Positions 34,605 through 43,541 of a stretch of DNA of 64,000 nucleotides are shown piece by piece; the stretch's first letter is position 1; each line of letters starts with the position of its first letter. The stretch spans positions 372,001 to 436,000 of the forward strand of contig NZ_FUYA01000001.1 in the NCBI RefSeq assembly GCF_900167065.1. The letters run 5' to 3'. The notes under the pieces were generated by a model. The model did no database searches and had not been told where the DNA came from. It worked only from the letters and a program-made list of their open reading frames with translations. The translations under genes were made by a program, and so were the position numbers. The stretch comes from Desulfobaculum bizertense DSM 18034. GTDB lineage: Bacteria; Desulfobacterota; Desulfovibrionia; Desulfovibrionales; Desulfovibrionaceae.

Positions 34605-35525
34605 ATGCTTGAACCCGGTCAACTGGTACTGCTCATCAGCCCGAAGGGCAAGCGTTACATGAAGGTCCTTGATCTTGAAAAGGACCTGCATACGCAGGAA
34701 GGCATTCTGCTGATGGCTGATGTAGCCAAGGCAGACTATGGTACCATCGTACATACGCACCTTGGACGCCCGTTCCGAGTGGTGCGTCCTACCCTCTCGG
34801 ATATGGTCAAGGGCGTACGCCGCCAGACACAGGTACTGTACCCCAAGGACATCGGCTACTTGCTGGTGCGTCTTGGCATTGGTGCCGGTAAGACGGTTAT
34901 TGAGGCTGGCAGCGGCTCCGGCAGCCTGACGGTTGCCCTTTCGCACACTGTTGGCAACGACGGCCGGGTGTTCACATATGAACGCCGTCCCGAGTTTGCA
35001 GAACTGTGCCGCAGCAACCTTGATCGTTACGGTCTTGGCGCGAATGTGACACAGGTCATTGGCCATGATGTCGCAGAAGGCTTTGTTCGCAACACAGAAG
35101 AAGAGGGCACACGTGCAGACGCACTGTTCCTCGACGTCCGTACTCCCTGGGAGTATGTGCACCTGATTCCCGCAGCAATCAAGCCCGGTTCTCCCGTGGC
35201 TTTCCTGCTGCCGACGATTTCTCAGGTGAGCGATCTGCTCAAGGCGCTTGAGGCTGCCCCGTTTGCAGACCTTGAGGTTGCCGAAATTCTGGTTCGCCGC
35301 TGGAAGACTGTGCCAGATCGTATGCGTCCTGATGACCGCATGGTGGCCCACACAGGTTTCCTCGTTTTTGCCCGCCATCAGGAAGGCAATGATGAGTTTG
35401 AAGCCGCGCGTCCGCTTGGGACTCGTGAGCGCAAGCAGCAGAAGGCACGCGAAAAGCGCCTTGCTGCCGAAGCAGCAAAAAATTCTGACGCCGAAGGCGA
35501 AGGAAATCAGGAAGAATCAGCATAA
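34605..35525 (+). CDS. trmI: tRNA (adenine58-N1)-methyltransferase TrmI
   Basis: A 306-residue SAM methyltransferase of the TrmI/Gcd14 family, which makes m1A58 in tRNA. The N-terminal small domain begins MLEPGQLVLLISPKGKRYM. The Rossmann part includes VIEAGSGSGSLTVAL (SAM loop), VFTYERRPEFAEL and ADALFLDVRTPWEYV. The C-terminus is a charged Ala-Glu-Lys tail. GGAGG sits 5 bases before ATG 34605. It is divergent from the radical SAM gene with about 100 bases between them. Confidence 0.93.
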   Translation: MLEPGQLVLLISPKGKRYMKVLDLEKDLHTQEGILLMADVAKADYGTIVHTHLGRPFRVVRPTLSDMVKGVRRQTQVLYPKDIGYLLVRLGIGAGKTVIEAGSGSGSLTVALSHTVGNDGRVFTYERRPEFAELCRSNLDRYGLGANVTQVIGHDVAEGFVRNTEEEGTRADALFLDVRTPWEYVHLIPAAIKPGSPVAFLLPTISQVSDLLKALEAAPFADLEVAEILVRRWKTVPDRMRPDDRMVAHTGFLVFARHQEGNDEFEAARPLGTRERKQQKAREKRLAAEAAKNSDAEGEGNQEESA

Positions 35526-35573
35526 AAATGGGGTAAAACCTGTTTTGTGCCAATTCTGAACGGTTATAATTGA

Positions 35574-35619
35574 TTTGCTCCAGTTTTTGTCGTTTTTTGA
35601 CGAATGCTGGAGCAAATTT
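35574..35619 (+). terminator. Hairpin after trmI, possible terminator
   Basis: TTTGCTCCAG pairs perfectly with CTGGAGCAAA; an inner 6-bp stem and a T-rich loop lie between. Only a short T tract follows, so termination is likely but not certain. A TATAAT hexamer lies just before it at 35565-35570. Confidence 0.5.
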
Positions 35620-35728
35620 CGCTGTTTTGCGTGTGTGGGTTGAAATCACGCTGCAAAATGTGGTATTTCCGCATGTCATAAAGCATGCGTGCACGATATT
35701 TTTAAAATCTTAAAGGTGAGGTAAGAAC

Positions 35729-36994
35729 ATGACCCGTAAGGACCGTACCGAAGGCATCTACTCTCGTCGTGAGGTGCTGGACGAGTCTGAACGTCGCCAG
35801 TATTACCAGATCCAGCTCAAGGAGCTGCTGGCCTACGCCTACAGATATTCCGAAGACGTCAAAAAGCGTTTTGACCGCGCCCAGTTTAATGTTGAGAAAT
35901 TCCGCTCTCTTTCTGATCTGAAGCACATCCCGATCATCAAGAAAAAAGAACTGATCTTTCTCCAGTCTATGGGTCCGCGTCTGGGCGGTCTTTTGACCAA
36001 GGATCTTGGTGAACTGCGCCGCGTCTTCCTGTCTCCCGGTCCGATCTTTGACCCGGAAGACAGAACAGAAGATTACTGGGGCTGGACAGAAGGCTTTTAT
36101 GCCGCTGGTTTCCGTTCTGGCGATCTCTCTCAGGTGACGTTTAACTACCACCTGACTCCTGCTGGTCTGATGTTTGAAGAGCCGCTGAGAAACCTCGGCT
36201 GTTCCGTTGTTCCGGCTGGCCCGGGCAACACGGCAACCCAGCTCGAGATCATGCAGAAGCTGCGGACCACGGGCTACGTGGGTACCCCCAGCTACCTGAT
36301 GCATCTGGCTCAGAAGGCAGAAGAAGCCGGTCTGAACCTGCGTAAGGACCTCTATCTTGAGGTTGCTTTCGTAACGGGTGAGAAATTCCCCGAAAAGATG
36401 CGTCAGACCATCGAAAAGAAATTCGACCTGATTATGCGTCAGGGCTACGGCACCGCAGATGTTGGCTGCATTGGTTATGAGTGTTACCATTGCAACGGCC
36501 TGCATTTGTCGAACCGTGCTTACGTTGAAATCTGTCATCCTGACACGGGTATCCCGCTCAAGGATGGCGAGGTTGGCGAAATTGTTGTCACCTCTTTCAA
36601 CCATACCTATCCGCTGATTCGACTGGCTACTGGTGATCTGTCGTACATCGACCGCGCACCGTGTGCCTGTGGCCGTACTTCTCCGCGCCTTGGCAATATT
36701 GTCGGCCGGGTTGATACCACCACCCGAATCAAGGGCATGTTTGTTTACCCGCATCAGGTTGAGCAGGTCATGTCTCAGTTCGAAGATATTAAACGTTGGC
36801 AGATCGAAGTCACCAATCCTGGTGGCATTGATGAGATGATTCTGCACATTGAGGCCAGCAACTTCACCCGCGAGGATGAACTGCTGCACGCCTTTAGACA
36901 GCAGATCAAGCTTCGTCCTTCTCTGGACGTAGTTGCTCCTGGTACGCTGCCAGCACAGATTCGTCCCATTGAGGACAAGAGGAAATGGGATTAA
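35729..36994 (+). CDS. Phenylacetate-CoA ligase-like adenylating protein with altered phosphate loop
   Basis: 421 residues of the PaaK/AMP-binding superfamily. Recognisable parts are FRSLSDLKHIPIIKKKEL at the N-terminus, VGTPSYLMHLAQKAEEAG, RQGYGTADVGCIGYEC, PLIRLATGDLSYID and GRVDTTTRIKGMFVYPHQV with the Cys pair PCACGR. The usual Ser/Thr/Gly phosphate-binding loop, which sits before the first Rossmann part in PaaK, is replaced by RVFLSPGPIFDPEDR, so ATP binding may differ. The substrate is unknown; phenylacetate itself is not implied. The 3' end overlaps the next gene by 10 bases. Confidence 0.88.
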   Translation: MTRKDRTEGIYSRREVLDESERRQYYQIQLKELLAYAYRYSEDVKKRFDRAQFNVEKFRSLSDLKHIPIIKKKELIFLQSMGPRLGGLLTKDLGELRRVFLSPGPIFDPEDRTEDYWGWTEGFYAAGFRSGDLSQVTFNYHLTPAGLMFEEPLRNLGCSVVPAGPGNTATQLEIMQKLRTTGYVGTPSYLMHLAQKAEEAGLNLRKDLYLEVAFVTGEKFPEKMRQTIEKKFDLIMRQGYGTADVGCIGYECYHCNGLHLSNRAYVEICHPDTGIPLKDGEVGEIVVTSFNHTYPLIRLATGDLSYIDRAPCACGRTSPRLGNIVGRVDTTTRIKGMFVYPHQVEQVMSQFEDIKRWQIEVTNPGGIDEMILHIEASNFTREDELLHAFRQQIKLRPSLDVVAPGTLPAQIRPIEDKRKWD

Positions 36995-38226
36995 CCCCGC
37001 GTTTCTTCTCATATCTTACACGTCTTGGTGCTGTCGTCCTCGTGGCGGCAGCCCTTGGCGCCTGTGCGCCTCACAGGCCGGTCTCCGGACCTGTCCCTGA
37101 GGTGCCTTCCGTTGCTCCCGGCACATTCCTTTCTGCTCAGGGAGATGTTTTCCCCCTAGACCGCCTGGCAGCGTTTGCTGGGCAGGCTGATTATGTCCTT
37201 CTTGGCGAAGGTCATGCTTCGGCCTGCGATCATTTGGCACAGGCACGCATGCTTGAGGCCCTGTGTCGGGCCGCCTGTGAAGCTGGTCGCCCGGTTCCTG
37301 CTCTTGGATTGGAAATGGTCTCTGTAGACCATCAGCCCGTGCTGGACCGGTTTAATTCTGGGGAAATAGGAGCAGACGGACTCGCCAAGGCTCTCGACTG
37401 GAAAAAAGTCTGGGGCTATGGCTATGAGCTGTATCGGCCTGTTTTTGAAGTCGCAGAAGCACAGAATATGCCCCTTGTGGCCTTGAATGTGCCCCGCCGC
37501 GTGACCCGCACTGTGGGTCGGGAAGGGACGGATGCGCTCACAAAGGCCGATCGCGTTTTTCTTCCGAAAAAAATCCTGCCCCCGTCTCGGGAACAGCAGG
37601 AATTTCTTCAAGAGCAGTTTGCCCTGCATCAAAAAATGATGAAGGGAGCACCGGAGCGCATGCAGGCTTCTGTTTCGCGTTTTCAGACCGTGCAGTCCAT
37701 TTGGGATACTGCAATGGCTGAGAATGCAATGAAAGCCCGCCATTCGTTTGTGCGCCCGATAGCTATTATTGTTGGCTCTGGCCATGTTGAATATGGCTGG
37801 GGCATAGAGCATCGTCTGGCAACGCTTGATCCAGAGGCTCAGGTGTATTCCATTGCTCCGTGGCGGGGCGGGGATGCTCCAGAGCCAGATCTGGCCGATG
37901 CGTTTTTTTACTGTCCACCCCGGCAGACCCTCAAACTGGGTCTGGTTGTGGAAATGAAGTCCTGCGGTGCGCAGGTCGTTTCCATTGCTGCGGGGTCTCG
38001 GGCAGAAAAGGCCGGACTCAAAGAGGGGGACTGCATTGTCCGTGCTCAGGGCATGCCTGTGGAGGCTCTGTGGACATTGCACAAGGCTGCGGTTCGCGCC
38101 AATCGTGAGGATAAAGGACGCCTGCGTTTTGACGTCCTGCGCGAGGGCACATCCCACCATCTGACAATCCAACTTTCCAGAACCAGTCGGAAGGGGACCA
38201 CGGTTGCCCCAACTGGCACACCCTAA
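36985..38226 (+). CDS. ChaN-family haem-binding-type lipoprotein with PDZ domain
   Basis: The N-terminus is a lipoprotein signal with lipobox LGAC (cysteine near residue 27). The middle is a ChaN-like domain (YVLLGEGHASACDHLAQARM, ALGLEMVSVDHQPVLDRFNS, KKVWGYGYELYRPVF); relatives bind haem or act in iron regulation. The C-terminal 90 residues are a PDZ domain (SIAAGSRAEKAGLKEGDCIV). The gene overlaps the PaaK-like gene by 10 bases and ends 6 bases before mutM. The combined protein probably sits at the membrane facing the periplasm. Confidence 0.88.
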   Translation: MGLTPRFFSYLTRLGAVVLVAAALGACAPHRPVSGPVPEVPSVAPGTFLSAQGDVFPLDRLAAFAGQADYVLLGEGHASACDHLAQARMLEALCRAACEAGRPVPALGLEMVSVDHQPVLDRFNSGEIGADGLAKALDWKKVWGYGYELYRPVFEVAEAQNMPLVALNVPRRVTRTVGREGTDALTKADRVFLPKKILPPSREQQEFLQEQFALHQKMMKGAPERMQASVSRFQTVQSIWDTAMAENAMKARHSFVRPIAIIVGSGHVEYGWGIEHRLATLDPEAQVYSIAPWRGGDAPEPDLADAFFYCPPRQTLKLGLVVEMKSCGAQVVSIAAGSRAEKAGLKEGDCIVRAQGMPVEALWTLHKAAVRANREDKGRLRFDVLREGTSHHLTIQLSRTSRKGTTVAPTGTP

Positions 38227-38232
38227 TTCAAT

Positions 38233-39075
38233 ATGCCTGAACTTCCAGAGGTACAGACCATAGCCCGCGAACTCCTCAACGAGCTTCGCGAGCAGCGTAT
38301 ACTGTCGTTTGACTTGCTGTCCAAGGGTGCCGTCAACAAAGAGTACGGTGCAATGTCTCCGTCACAGATTGCCCGTCATCTGCCTGGTAGCATGATTCGT
38401 CGCGTTTGGCGTCGGGGCAAGCTGCTGCTGATTGACATTGTCACGCTCAAGAAAAAAGAGCTGACCATCTGTTTTCACCTGAAAATGACTGGACGCCTGC
38501 TGGTGACTGATACCATTGCAGCTCCAGACAAGCACTGCCGCCTGCGTTTCCGTCTGCCTGATGGCCGCGCCCTGTTCTTTGCGGATTCCCGCAAGTTTGG
38601 GTTCTGCCGGGTTATGACGCAGCAGGCTCTCAGCACATGGCCTTTCTACAAGAGCCTCGGCCCTGAGCCGCTTGAAGTTTCCGTTGATGACTTTGTGGAA
38701 CTCTTCAAGGGCCGCCGTGGTCAGGTGAAGCCATTGCTGCTGGACCAGAACTTTATTGCTGGCGTTGGCAACATCTATGCAGATGAATCTTTGTTCCGCG
38801 CTGGCATTCTGCCGCATGCACTGGCTTCCAGTGTTGAGCGTGAGCGTCTTGAGGCACTGCATGCTTCCTTGCAGGACGTGCTGAAAGAAGCCATTGCCGC
38901 TAACGGCAGTTCCATCAATGATTACCGTGATGCACACGGGGATGCTGGTGCATTCCAGAATGAATTCCGTGTGTATGGCCGGGCCGGAGAGGCTTGCGTC
39001 AACTGCGGCTCTGAATTGCAGCGCCGTACTGTGGCTGGACGCGCCACTGTCTTCTGCCCCAAGTGCCAGCACTAA
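38233..39075 (+). CDS. mutM: Formamidopyrimidine-DNA glycosylase MutM (Fpg)
   Basis: Removes 8-oxoguanine and other oxidised purines. The catalytic proline and glutamate are in the MPELPEV start, which also fixes the start codon. The lysine-bearing FHLKMTGRLLV loop, the helix-two-turns-helix QNFIAGVGNIYADESLFRAG and the C-terminal zinc finger (CVNCGSE through FCPKC) are all present. 280 residues, normal. It lies between the ChaN-like gene and murJ with gaps under 15 bases, so this is one transcription unit. Confidence 0.97.
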   Translation: MPELPEVQTIARELLNELREQRILSFDLLSKGAVNKEYGAMSPSQIARHLPGSMIRRVWRRGKLLLIDIVTLKKKELTICFHLKMTGRLLVTDTIAAPDKHCRLRFRLPDGRALFFADSRKFGFCRVMTQQALSTWPFYKSLGPEPLEVSVDDFVELFKGRRGQVKPLLLDQNFIAGVGNIYADESLFRAGILPHALASSVERERLEALHASLQDVLKEAIAANGSSINDYRDAHGDAGAFQNEFRVYGRAGEACVNCGSELQRRTVAGRATVFCPKCQH

Positions 39076-39087
39076 GCAGGGGTTTTC

Positions 39088-40611
39088 ATGAGTAGCCTCG
39101 CCAGAGGAATTGCCAAAAATGCCGCTGTAGTCGGTGGGGCAACGCTCCTTTCCAGAATCCTTGGCTTTGTCCGGGATTTGATTATTGCGTTCGCCCTTGG
39201 CGCAGGCCCTGTGGCAGATGCCTTTTTTGTGGCCTTTCGCCTGCCGAATCTCATGCGCAGGCTTTTTGGCGAGGGTTCGCTGACAATGGCCTTCGTCCCG
39301 GTCTATTCGCGAGTGCGCGAAGAGCACGGGGCGGAGGCCTCACACGTCATGGCCCGCTCCATGCACATCTGGCTCGTTCTCGTGCTGGGTGTGTTGACGC
39401 TTGTGGCCATGTACTTTGCCCGCCCCCTCACGCTTGCCATTGCTCCGGGCTTTGCCGGAGAACCACGTCAGCTTCAGCTGACTGTGGAACTGGTTCGCAT
39501 CTGTTTCCCGTATACGATTTTTATTTGTGGCGTTGCCCTGTGCATGGGAATCCTCAACTCTGAGGGACACTTTCTCATGCCCGCGCTCGCCCCGTGTGTG
39601 CTCAACATTGTTTTGATCTCTGCTGCCCTTGGCGCGGTCTGGCTCAAGCTCTCTGTCCCGCATATGCTGGCTTATGGCGTGCTTGTCGCTGGAGTCCTGC
39701 AATGGGCCGTCCAGCAACCTGCACTTCATTCTGTGGGGCTTCGCTGGTTTGGGCACTGGTCGCTCAAAAACGACGGCGTCCGCCGTACGGGACGGCTCAT
39801 GCTGCCCACGGTTTTTGGCGCTGCCGTGTATCAGATCAATATTCTTTTGGGCACGCTCCTTGCCTCGCTCCTTCCGGCAGGCAGTATTTCCTACCTGTAT
39901 TATGCTGACCGGCTGGTGCAGTTCCCGCTGGGTGTTTTTGGCATTGCCGTGAGCACTGCGGCGCTTCCGAGCCTGTCCCGACTTGCTGCGCGCAAGGACA
40001 TGGATGGTTTCAAGGAAGCCCTGAACGCCAGTATGCGTCTGACGCTGTTTATCAGTATCCCCGCAGCAGCAGGACTTATCGGTCTTGCCGGGCCTGTGGT
40101 GGAGCTGCTTTTTCAGCGTGGAGCGTTTTCCTCGGCCGCTGTTGATGCAACATCCATTGCGCTTGTTGGCTACGCCATTGGCTTGCCAGCTTTTGCGATG
40201 GTCCGGCCTCTGGTGTCGGCATTTTATGCCCTTGAGGACACCAAGACCCCAGTCATTGCCGCAACTCTGAGTGTCGTGGTCTATGTCATCGCGGGTGCAG
40301 GCATGATGCAGTACATTGGGCATCTTGGTCTGGCTCTCGCAACGTCTCTCTCTTCCTGGCTGAACGCGGCTTTTTTGGTCTGGCGTTTGCGCGGGCGACT
40401 GGGGCGCTGGGCGAGCTATCACCGTATTGTTCCAGTGTTTTTGGGACTCAGTATCGTTATTGGATGTGGTGCATGGGGTACCGTGCCGCTTGGGAAATGG
40501 GCCGTCGTGCTTATTCCGGTGTGGGCTGCGGTCTACGCTGTTGGAGCGCTGCTGTGCCGTATCCCGGAGGCAACCATGCTTCTTGATGCTGTTCGGCGCA
40601 GGGTTCGCTAG
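39088..40611 (+). CDS. murJ: Lipid II flippase MurJ (MviN)
   Basis: A 507-residue polytopic protein of the MurJ family, with about fourteen hydrophobic segments. Family blocks are ATLLSRILGFVRDLIIAFAL, ADAFFVAFRLPNLMRRLFGE, and in the middle QINILLGTLLASLLPAGSIS and YADRLVQFPLGVFGIAVSTA. It flips the peptidoglycan precursor lipid II across the inner membrane. It starts 13 bases after mutM. Confidence 0.97.
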   Translation: MSSLARGIAKNAAVVGGATLLSRILGFVRDLIIAFALGAGPVADAFFVAFRLPNLMRRLFGEGSLTMAFVPVYSRVREEHGAEASHVMARSMHIWLVLVLGVLTLVAMYFARPLTLAIAPGFAGEPRQLQLTVELVRICFPYTIFICGVALCMGILNSEGHFLMPALAPCVLNIVLISAALGAVWLKLSVPHMLAYGVLVAGVLQWAVQQPALHSVGLRWFGHWSLKNDGVRRTGRLMLPTVFGAAVYQINILLGTLLASLLPAGSISYLYYADRLVQFPLGVFGIAVSTAALPSLSRLAARKDMDGFKEALNASMRLTLFISIPAAAGLIGLAGPVVELLFQRGAFSSAAVDATSIALVGYAIGLPAFAMVRPLVSAFYALEDTKTPVIAATLSVVVYVIAGAGMMQYIGHLGLALATSLSSWLNAAFLVWRLRGRLGRWASYHRIVPVFLGLSIVIGCGAWGTVPLGKWAVVLIPVWAAVYAVGALLCRIPEATMLLDAVRRRVR

Positions 40612-40663
40612 ACCCTGTGCGCTAACGCCGTGCCACGCGCGGAGATGAGCGGAGATGTTTTTC

Positions 40664-41878
40664 ATGGACGAGATTGTGCTGATTCGCGTGACAGGCGAGG
40701 ATAAACCCGGAATCCTCCATGCCCTGACTGATGTTCTGGCTCACCACGAAGTGCGCATTTTGGACATTGGGCAGGCGGTTATTCACAACACGCTGTCCCT
40801 CGGGCTGATTATTCATATTCCAGAAGAGCAGTCGTCTGCTCCCGTCATCAAGGACGTTTTGTTTCGTGCCCATGAGCTGGGAGTACAGCTCACCTTTGAG
40901 CCTGTGTCTGGCGAAGAGCATGAGGCATGGGTCAAAGAGCAGGGGAGCCGTCGCTACATTGTGACGCTCATGGCTCGCGAGGTCAGCTCCAGGCAGGTTG
41001 AGCGGGTGTCTGGTGTGCTTTCATCGCACAGCATGAATATTCACTCTGTGACCCGGTTGTCTGGCCGAATTTCTCTTGCCAACCCTGAGGATGCTCCACG
41101 CGGCTGTGTGGAATTTACCGTACGCGGTGAGCCGCAGGACCCTGATGCCATTCGTACTGAATTCATGGAGATTTCACGCGAAGAGGGGGTGGACATTGGC
41201 TTTCAGGAGGACAATGTTTATCGCCGTAACCGTCGCCTGATTTGCTTTGATATGGATTCGACCCTGATTCAGGCCGAAGTCATTGATGAGCTGGCTCGCG
41301 AGGCAGGTGTCATGGACAAGGTGGCTGCGATTACAGAATCCGCCATGCGTGGCGAGCTGGACTTTAAGCAGAGCCTGCGGCACCGCGTGTCGTACCTTGA
41401 GGGCTTACCCGTGTCTGTTATGGACAACGTCGCCGAGCGTATTCAGCTTACTGACGGTGCCCGCCGTCTGTTTGGCAATCTGCGCAAGCTTGGCTACAAG
41501 GTCGCCATCCTTTCCGGTGGTTTTACCTATTTTGGGCGCAAGCTCCAGCAGGAGCTGGGCATTGACTATGTGCATGCCAACGAGCTTGAAATGAAAGACG
41601 GCAAGCTCACTGGCCGCGTTGATGGCGAGATCGTTGACGGTGCCCGTAAGGCCGCTTTGCTTCAGGAGATTGCCCGCAAGGAGAATCTGGACCTGCAGCA
41701 GGTTGTCGCCGTTGGTGACGGAGCAAATGATTTGCCGATGCTCCACCTTGCCGGTCTTGGCATTGCCTTCCATGCCAAACCCGTTGTCCGCCGCGATGCC
41801 CGTCAGTCCATTTCCACGCTTGGTCTGGACAGCATTCTCTATTTGCTTGGCATGAGTGATCGCGAGGCTTTGGAGTAA
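40664..41878 (+). CDS. serB: Phosphoserine phosphatase SerB with two N-terminal ACT domains
   Basis: Last step of serine synthesis. The HAD catalytic motif is CFDMDSTLIQAEVIDELARE (nucleophile Asp in DMDST), with VAILSGGFTYFG and AVGDGANDLPMLHLAGLGIA. The first 180 residues are two ACT-type regulatory domains (RVTGEDKPGILHALTDVL and VTLMAREVSSRQVERVSGVL), typical for long SerB forms and likely sensing serine. ATG 40664 is preferred over 40655 because AGCGGAG is then at normal distance. trmN6 begins 3 bases after the stop. Confidence 0.95.
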   Translation: MDEIVLIRVTGEDKPGILHALTDVLAHHEVRILDIGQAVIHNTLSLGLIIHIPEEQSSAPVIKDVLFRAHELGVQLTFEPVSGEEHEAWVKEQGSRRYIVTLMAREVSSRQVERVSGVLSSHSMNIHSVTRLSGRISLANPEDAPRGCVEFTVRGEPQDPDAIRTEFMEISREEGVDIGFQEDNVYRRNRRLICFDMDSTLIQAEVIDELAREAGVMDKVAAITESAMRGELDFKQSLRHRVSYLEGLPVSVMDNVAERIQLTDGARRLFGNLRKLGYKVAILSGGFTYFGRKLQQELGIDYVHANELEMKDGKLTGRVDGEIVDGARKAALLQEIARKENLDLQQVVAVGDGANDLPMLHLAGLGIAFHAKPVVRRDARQSISTLGLDSILYLLGMSDREALE

Positions 41879-41881
41879 GCT

Positions 41882-42637
41882 ATGGACAGGGACTGTGCTG
41901 CGGCCCGTGCGTATTTTCCGCGTGGTCTCAAACAGCCAGAAACAGGATTTCATTTTTCAGTCGACGCGCTGCTTTTGGCCTGCTTTGCCGGGCCGGGAGC
42001 GGCGCGTCGCGCTGTTGATCTTGGGACTGGGAGCGGTGTGGTTGGACTGGGGCTTCTTCTGAACTCAGGCTCGGAGCGGCTTCACGTCACCGGGCTGGAG
42101 CTGAATCCTGAGATGATTGCCTCTGCCCGGCAGAATATCGCCCTGCTTGGATTGACTGAGCGTTTTTCTCTCGTACACTGCAACGTTCGCGAGGTCCGTC
42201 GTGCTCATCCTGAACCGGAATTTGCGGATCTTGTTGTGTGCAACCCACCGTACCGTCAGCCGGGGCGTGGACGGCGTTCTCCTGACGCTGGGCGTGACGT
42301 GGCCCGGTTTGAGGCTGAGGCAGAGATTGCTGACTTTTTGGCTGCGGCTGCTTTTTTGGTCAAGAATCGGGGGCGAGTGTGTTTTATTGGCTTGCCGGAG
42401 CGGTTGCCGGAGTTTTTTGCTGATGCTGCGCACCACCGTTTGGAGCCGAAGCGCCTTCGCTGTGTGCATGGTCATGCTGCCAAGCCTGCCCGTCTTGCGC
42501 TCGTTGAATGTGTGAAGAATGGACGCCCCGGTCTCGCTCTTGAGCCGCCGTTAATTTTATATGACGCTGAAGGGCACTGGCAGCAGGATGCACTGGAATT
42601 TTGTCCGTATGCGACCTGCAATGCCCGCAGGAAATAG
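41882..42637 (+). CDS. trmN6: tRNA1(Val) adenine37-N6-methyltransferase family protein
   Basis: A 251-residue SAM methyltransferase. The N-terminus has YFPRGLKQPETGFHFSVDAL, typical of TrmN6/YfiC. AVDLGTGSGVVGLGLL is the SAM loop, and VVCNPPYRQPGRG carries the NPPY motif for N6-adenine methylation. The target in E. coli is A37 of tRNA1-Val; that the same holds here is inference. It follows serB closely and is closed by a terminator. Confidence 0.88.
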   Translation: MDRDCAAARAYFPRGLKQPETGFHFSVDALLLACFAGPGAARRAVDLGTGSGVVGLGLLLNSGSERLHVTGLELNPEMIASARQNIALLGLTERFSLVHCNVREVRRAHPEPEFADLVVCNPPYRQPGRGRRSPDAGRDVARFEAEAEIADFLAAAAFLVKNRGRVCFIGLPERLPEFFADAAHHRLEPKRLRCVHGHAAKPARLALVECVKNGRPGLALEPPLILYDAEGHWQQDALEFCPYATCNARRK

Positions 42638-42639
42638 AA

Positions 42640-42670
42640 ACGCCCGGAGCCTTGGCTCAGGGCGTTTTTT
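42640..42670 (+). terminator. Terminator after trmN6
   Basis: ACGCCC-GGAGCC pairs with GGCTC-GGGCGT around TT, with small bulges, followed by six Ts. Confidence 0.85.
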
Positions 42671-42703
42671 GTGACTTGGCGTACGCAGCAGAGATCTGGA
42701 GTT

Positions 42704-43378
42704 TTAGAGCAGGTCGGAGAGATTTTCTTTCAGCGTATAGCGGATATGGTATTTCTCCCCTAGTTCTGACAGCAGCTTTTCCTGTTCAGAGTGGGGCATA
42801 TCCTGGATACGCACAAAAACTTTGCGGTATTTGATATCTTCCGGTTCGTATGCGGTGAGGATACTCATAATTCGTGCGTGGCGTTTATTCAGAAAGTCCA
42901 CCAGCTCGGCCATTGTCCCCGGAATGTCTTCGAGATCAATGGAGAACTGGAACCCGCCGTGCTGCACGCCCGTGATGCGGATAAGGACATCAAAGACATC
43001 GCTTTGCGAAAGTATACCCACCAGCTTTTCTTCATCATCAAGCACCGGCAGGGCACCGATTTGGTGCTTTTGGAGCATGAGTGCTGCTTTTTCAACTGAT
43101 TCGTTCGTATGGACTGTCAGGAGCTTCGTCGTCATAATGTCTTTGATCGTAATCTCAGACAGCAGGTAGTACAGCTCATGGACATCAAGCGTTGTGGCCT
43201 TGGACGGAGACGCTTCCTTTATGTCCCTGTCCGTCACAATGCCTACAAGTCTTCCTCCCTCTTCCACCACGCAAAGCCCTTGGCTTTTGGTATCCTTCAT
43301 CAGTTTTGACGCCCGCATCATGGACGTCTCTGGGCTGACTGTGACCGGCTTGGTGTTCATCCAGTTTCCGACAAGCAT
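42704..43378 (-). CDS. CBS-pair protein with C-terminal ACT domain (AcuB-like)
   Basis: A 224-residue protein. Two CBS domains bind adenosine nucleotides as sensors: residues about 1-60 (MNTKPVTVSPETSMMRASKL, LVGIVTDRDIKE) and about 75-135 (IMTTKLLTVHTNESVEKAAL, LVGILSQSDVFD). The last 80 residues are ACT-like (FSIDLEDIPGTMAELVDFLN). Proteins of this build occur next to acetoin or central carbon genes, but the ligand is unknown. ATG 43378 has AAGGAG at the correct distance and replaces a longer frame to 43405. It converges with trmN6. Confidence 0.88.
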   Translation of the reverse strand: MLVGNWMNTKPVTVSPETSMMRASKLMKDTKSQGLCVVEEGGRLVGIVTDRDIKEASPSKATTLDVHELYYLLSEITIKDIMTTKLLTVHTNESVEKAALMLQKHQIGALPVLDDEEKLVGILSQSDVFDVLIRITGVQHGGFQFSIDLEDIPGTMAELVDFLNKRHARIMSILTAYEPEDIKYRKVFVRIQDMPHSEQEKLLSELGEKYHIRYTLKENLSDLL

Positions 43379-43541
43379 CAGGACTCCTTTTCTCTGTGTG
43401 CGCACCGCACATTCAAAAAAATGATTTTAGGACGGCTTCTGCTCCATATACAGAATGAGGCCTTTTGTATAAATTGCATACCCTGTCTTTTATGACAACA
43501 TATGCAGTGAGTTCTGATCTACTTTTTCCCGGAGGATTTTC

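Noticed and set aside
33507-35378. Radical SAM gene starting at 35378 (623 codons)
   Set aside because: The extra 291 codons are antisense to trmI and have no family features; ATG 34505 gives the normal N-terminus.
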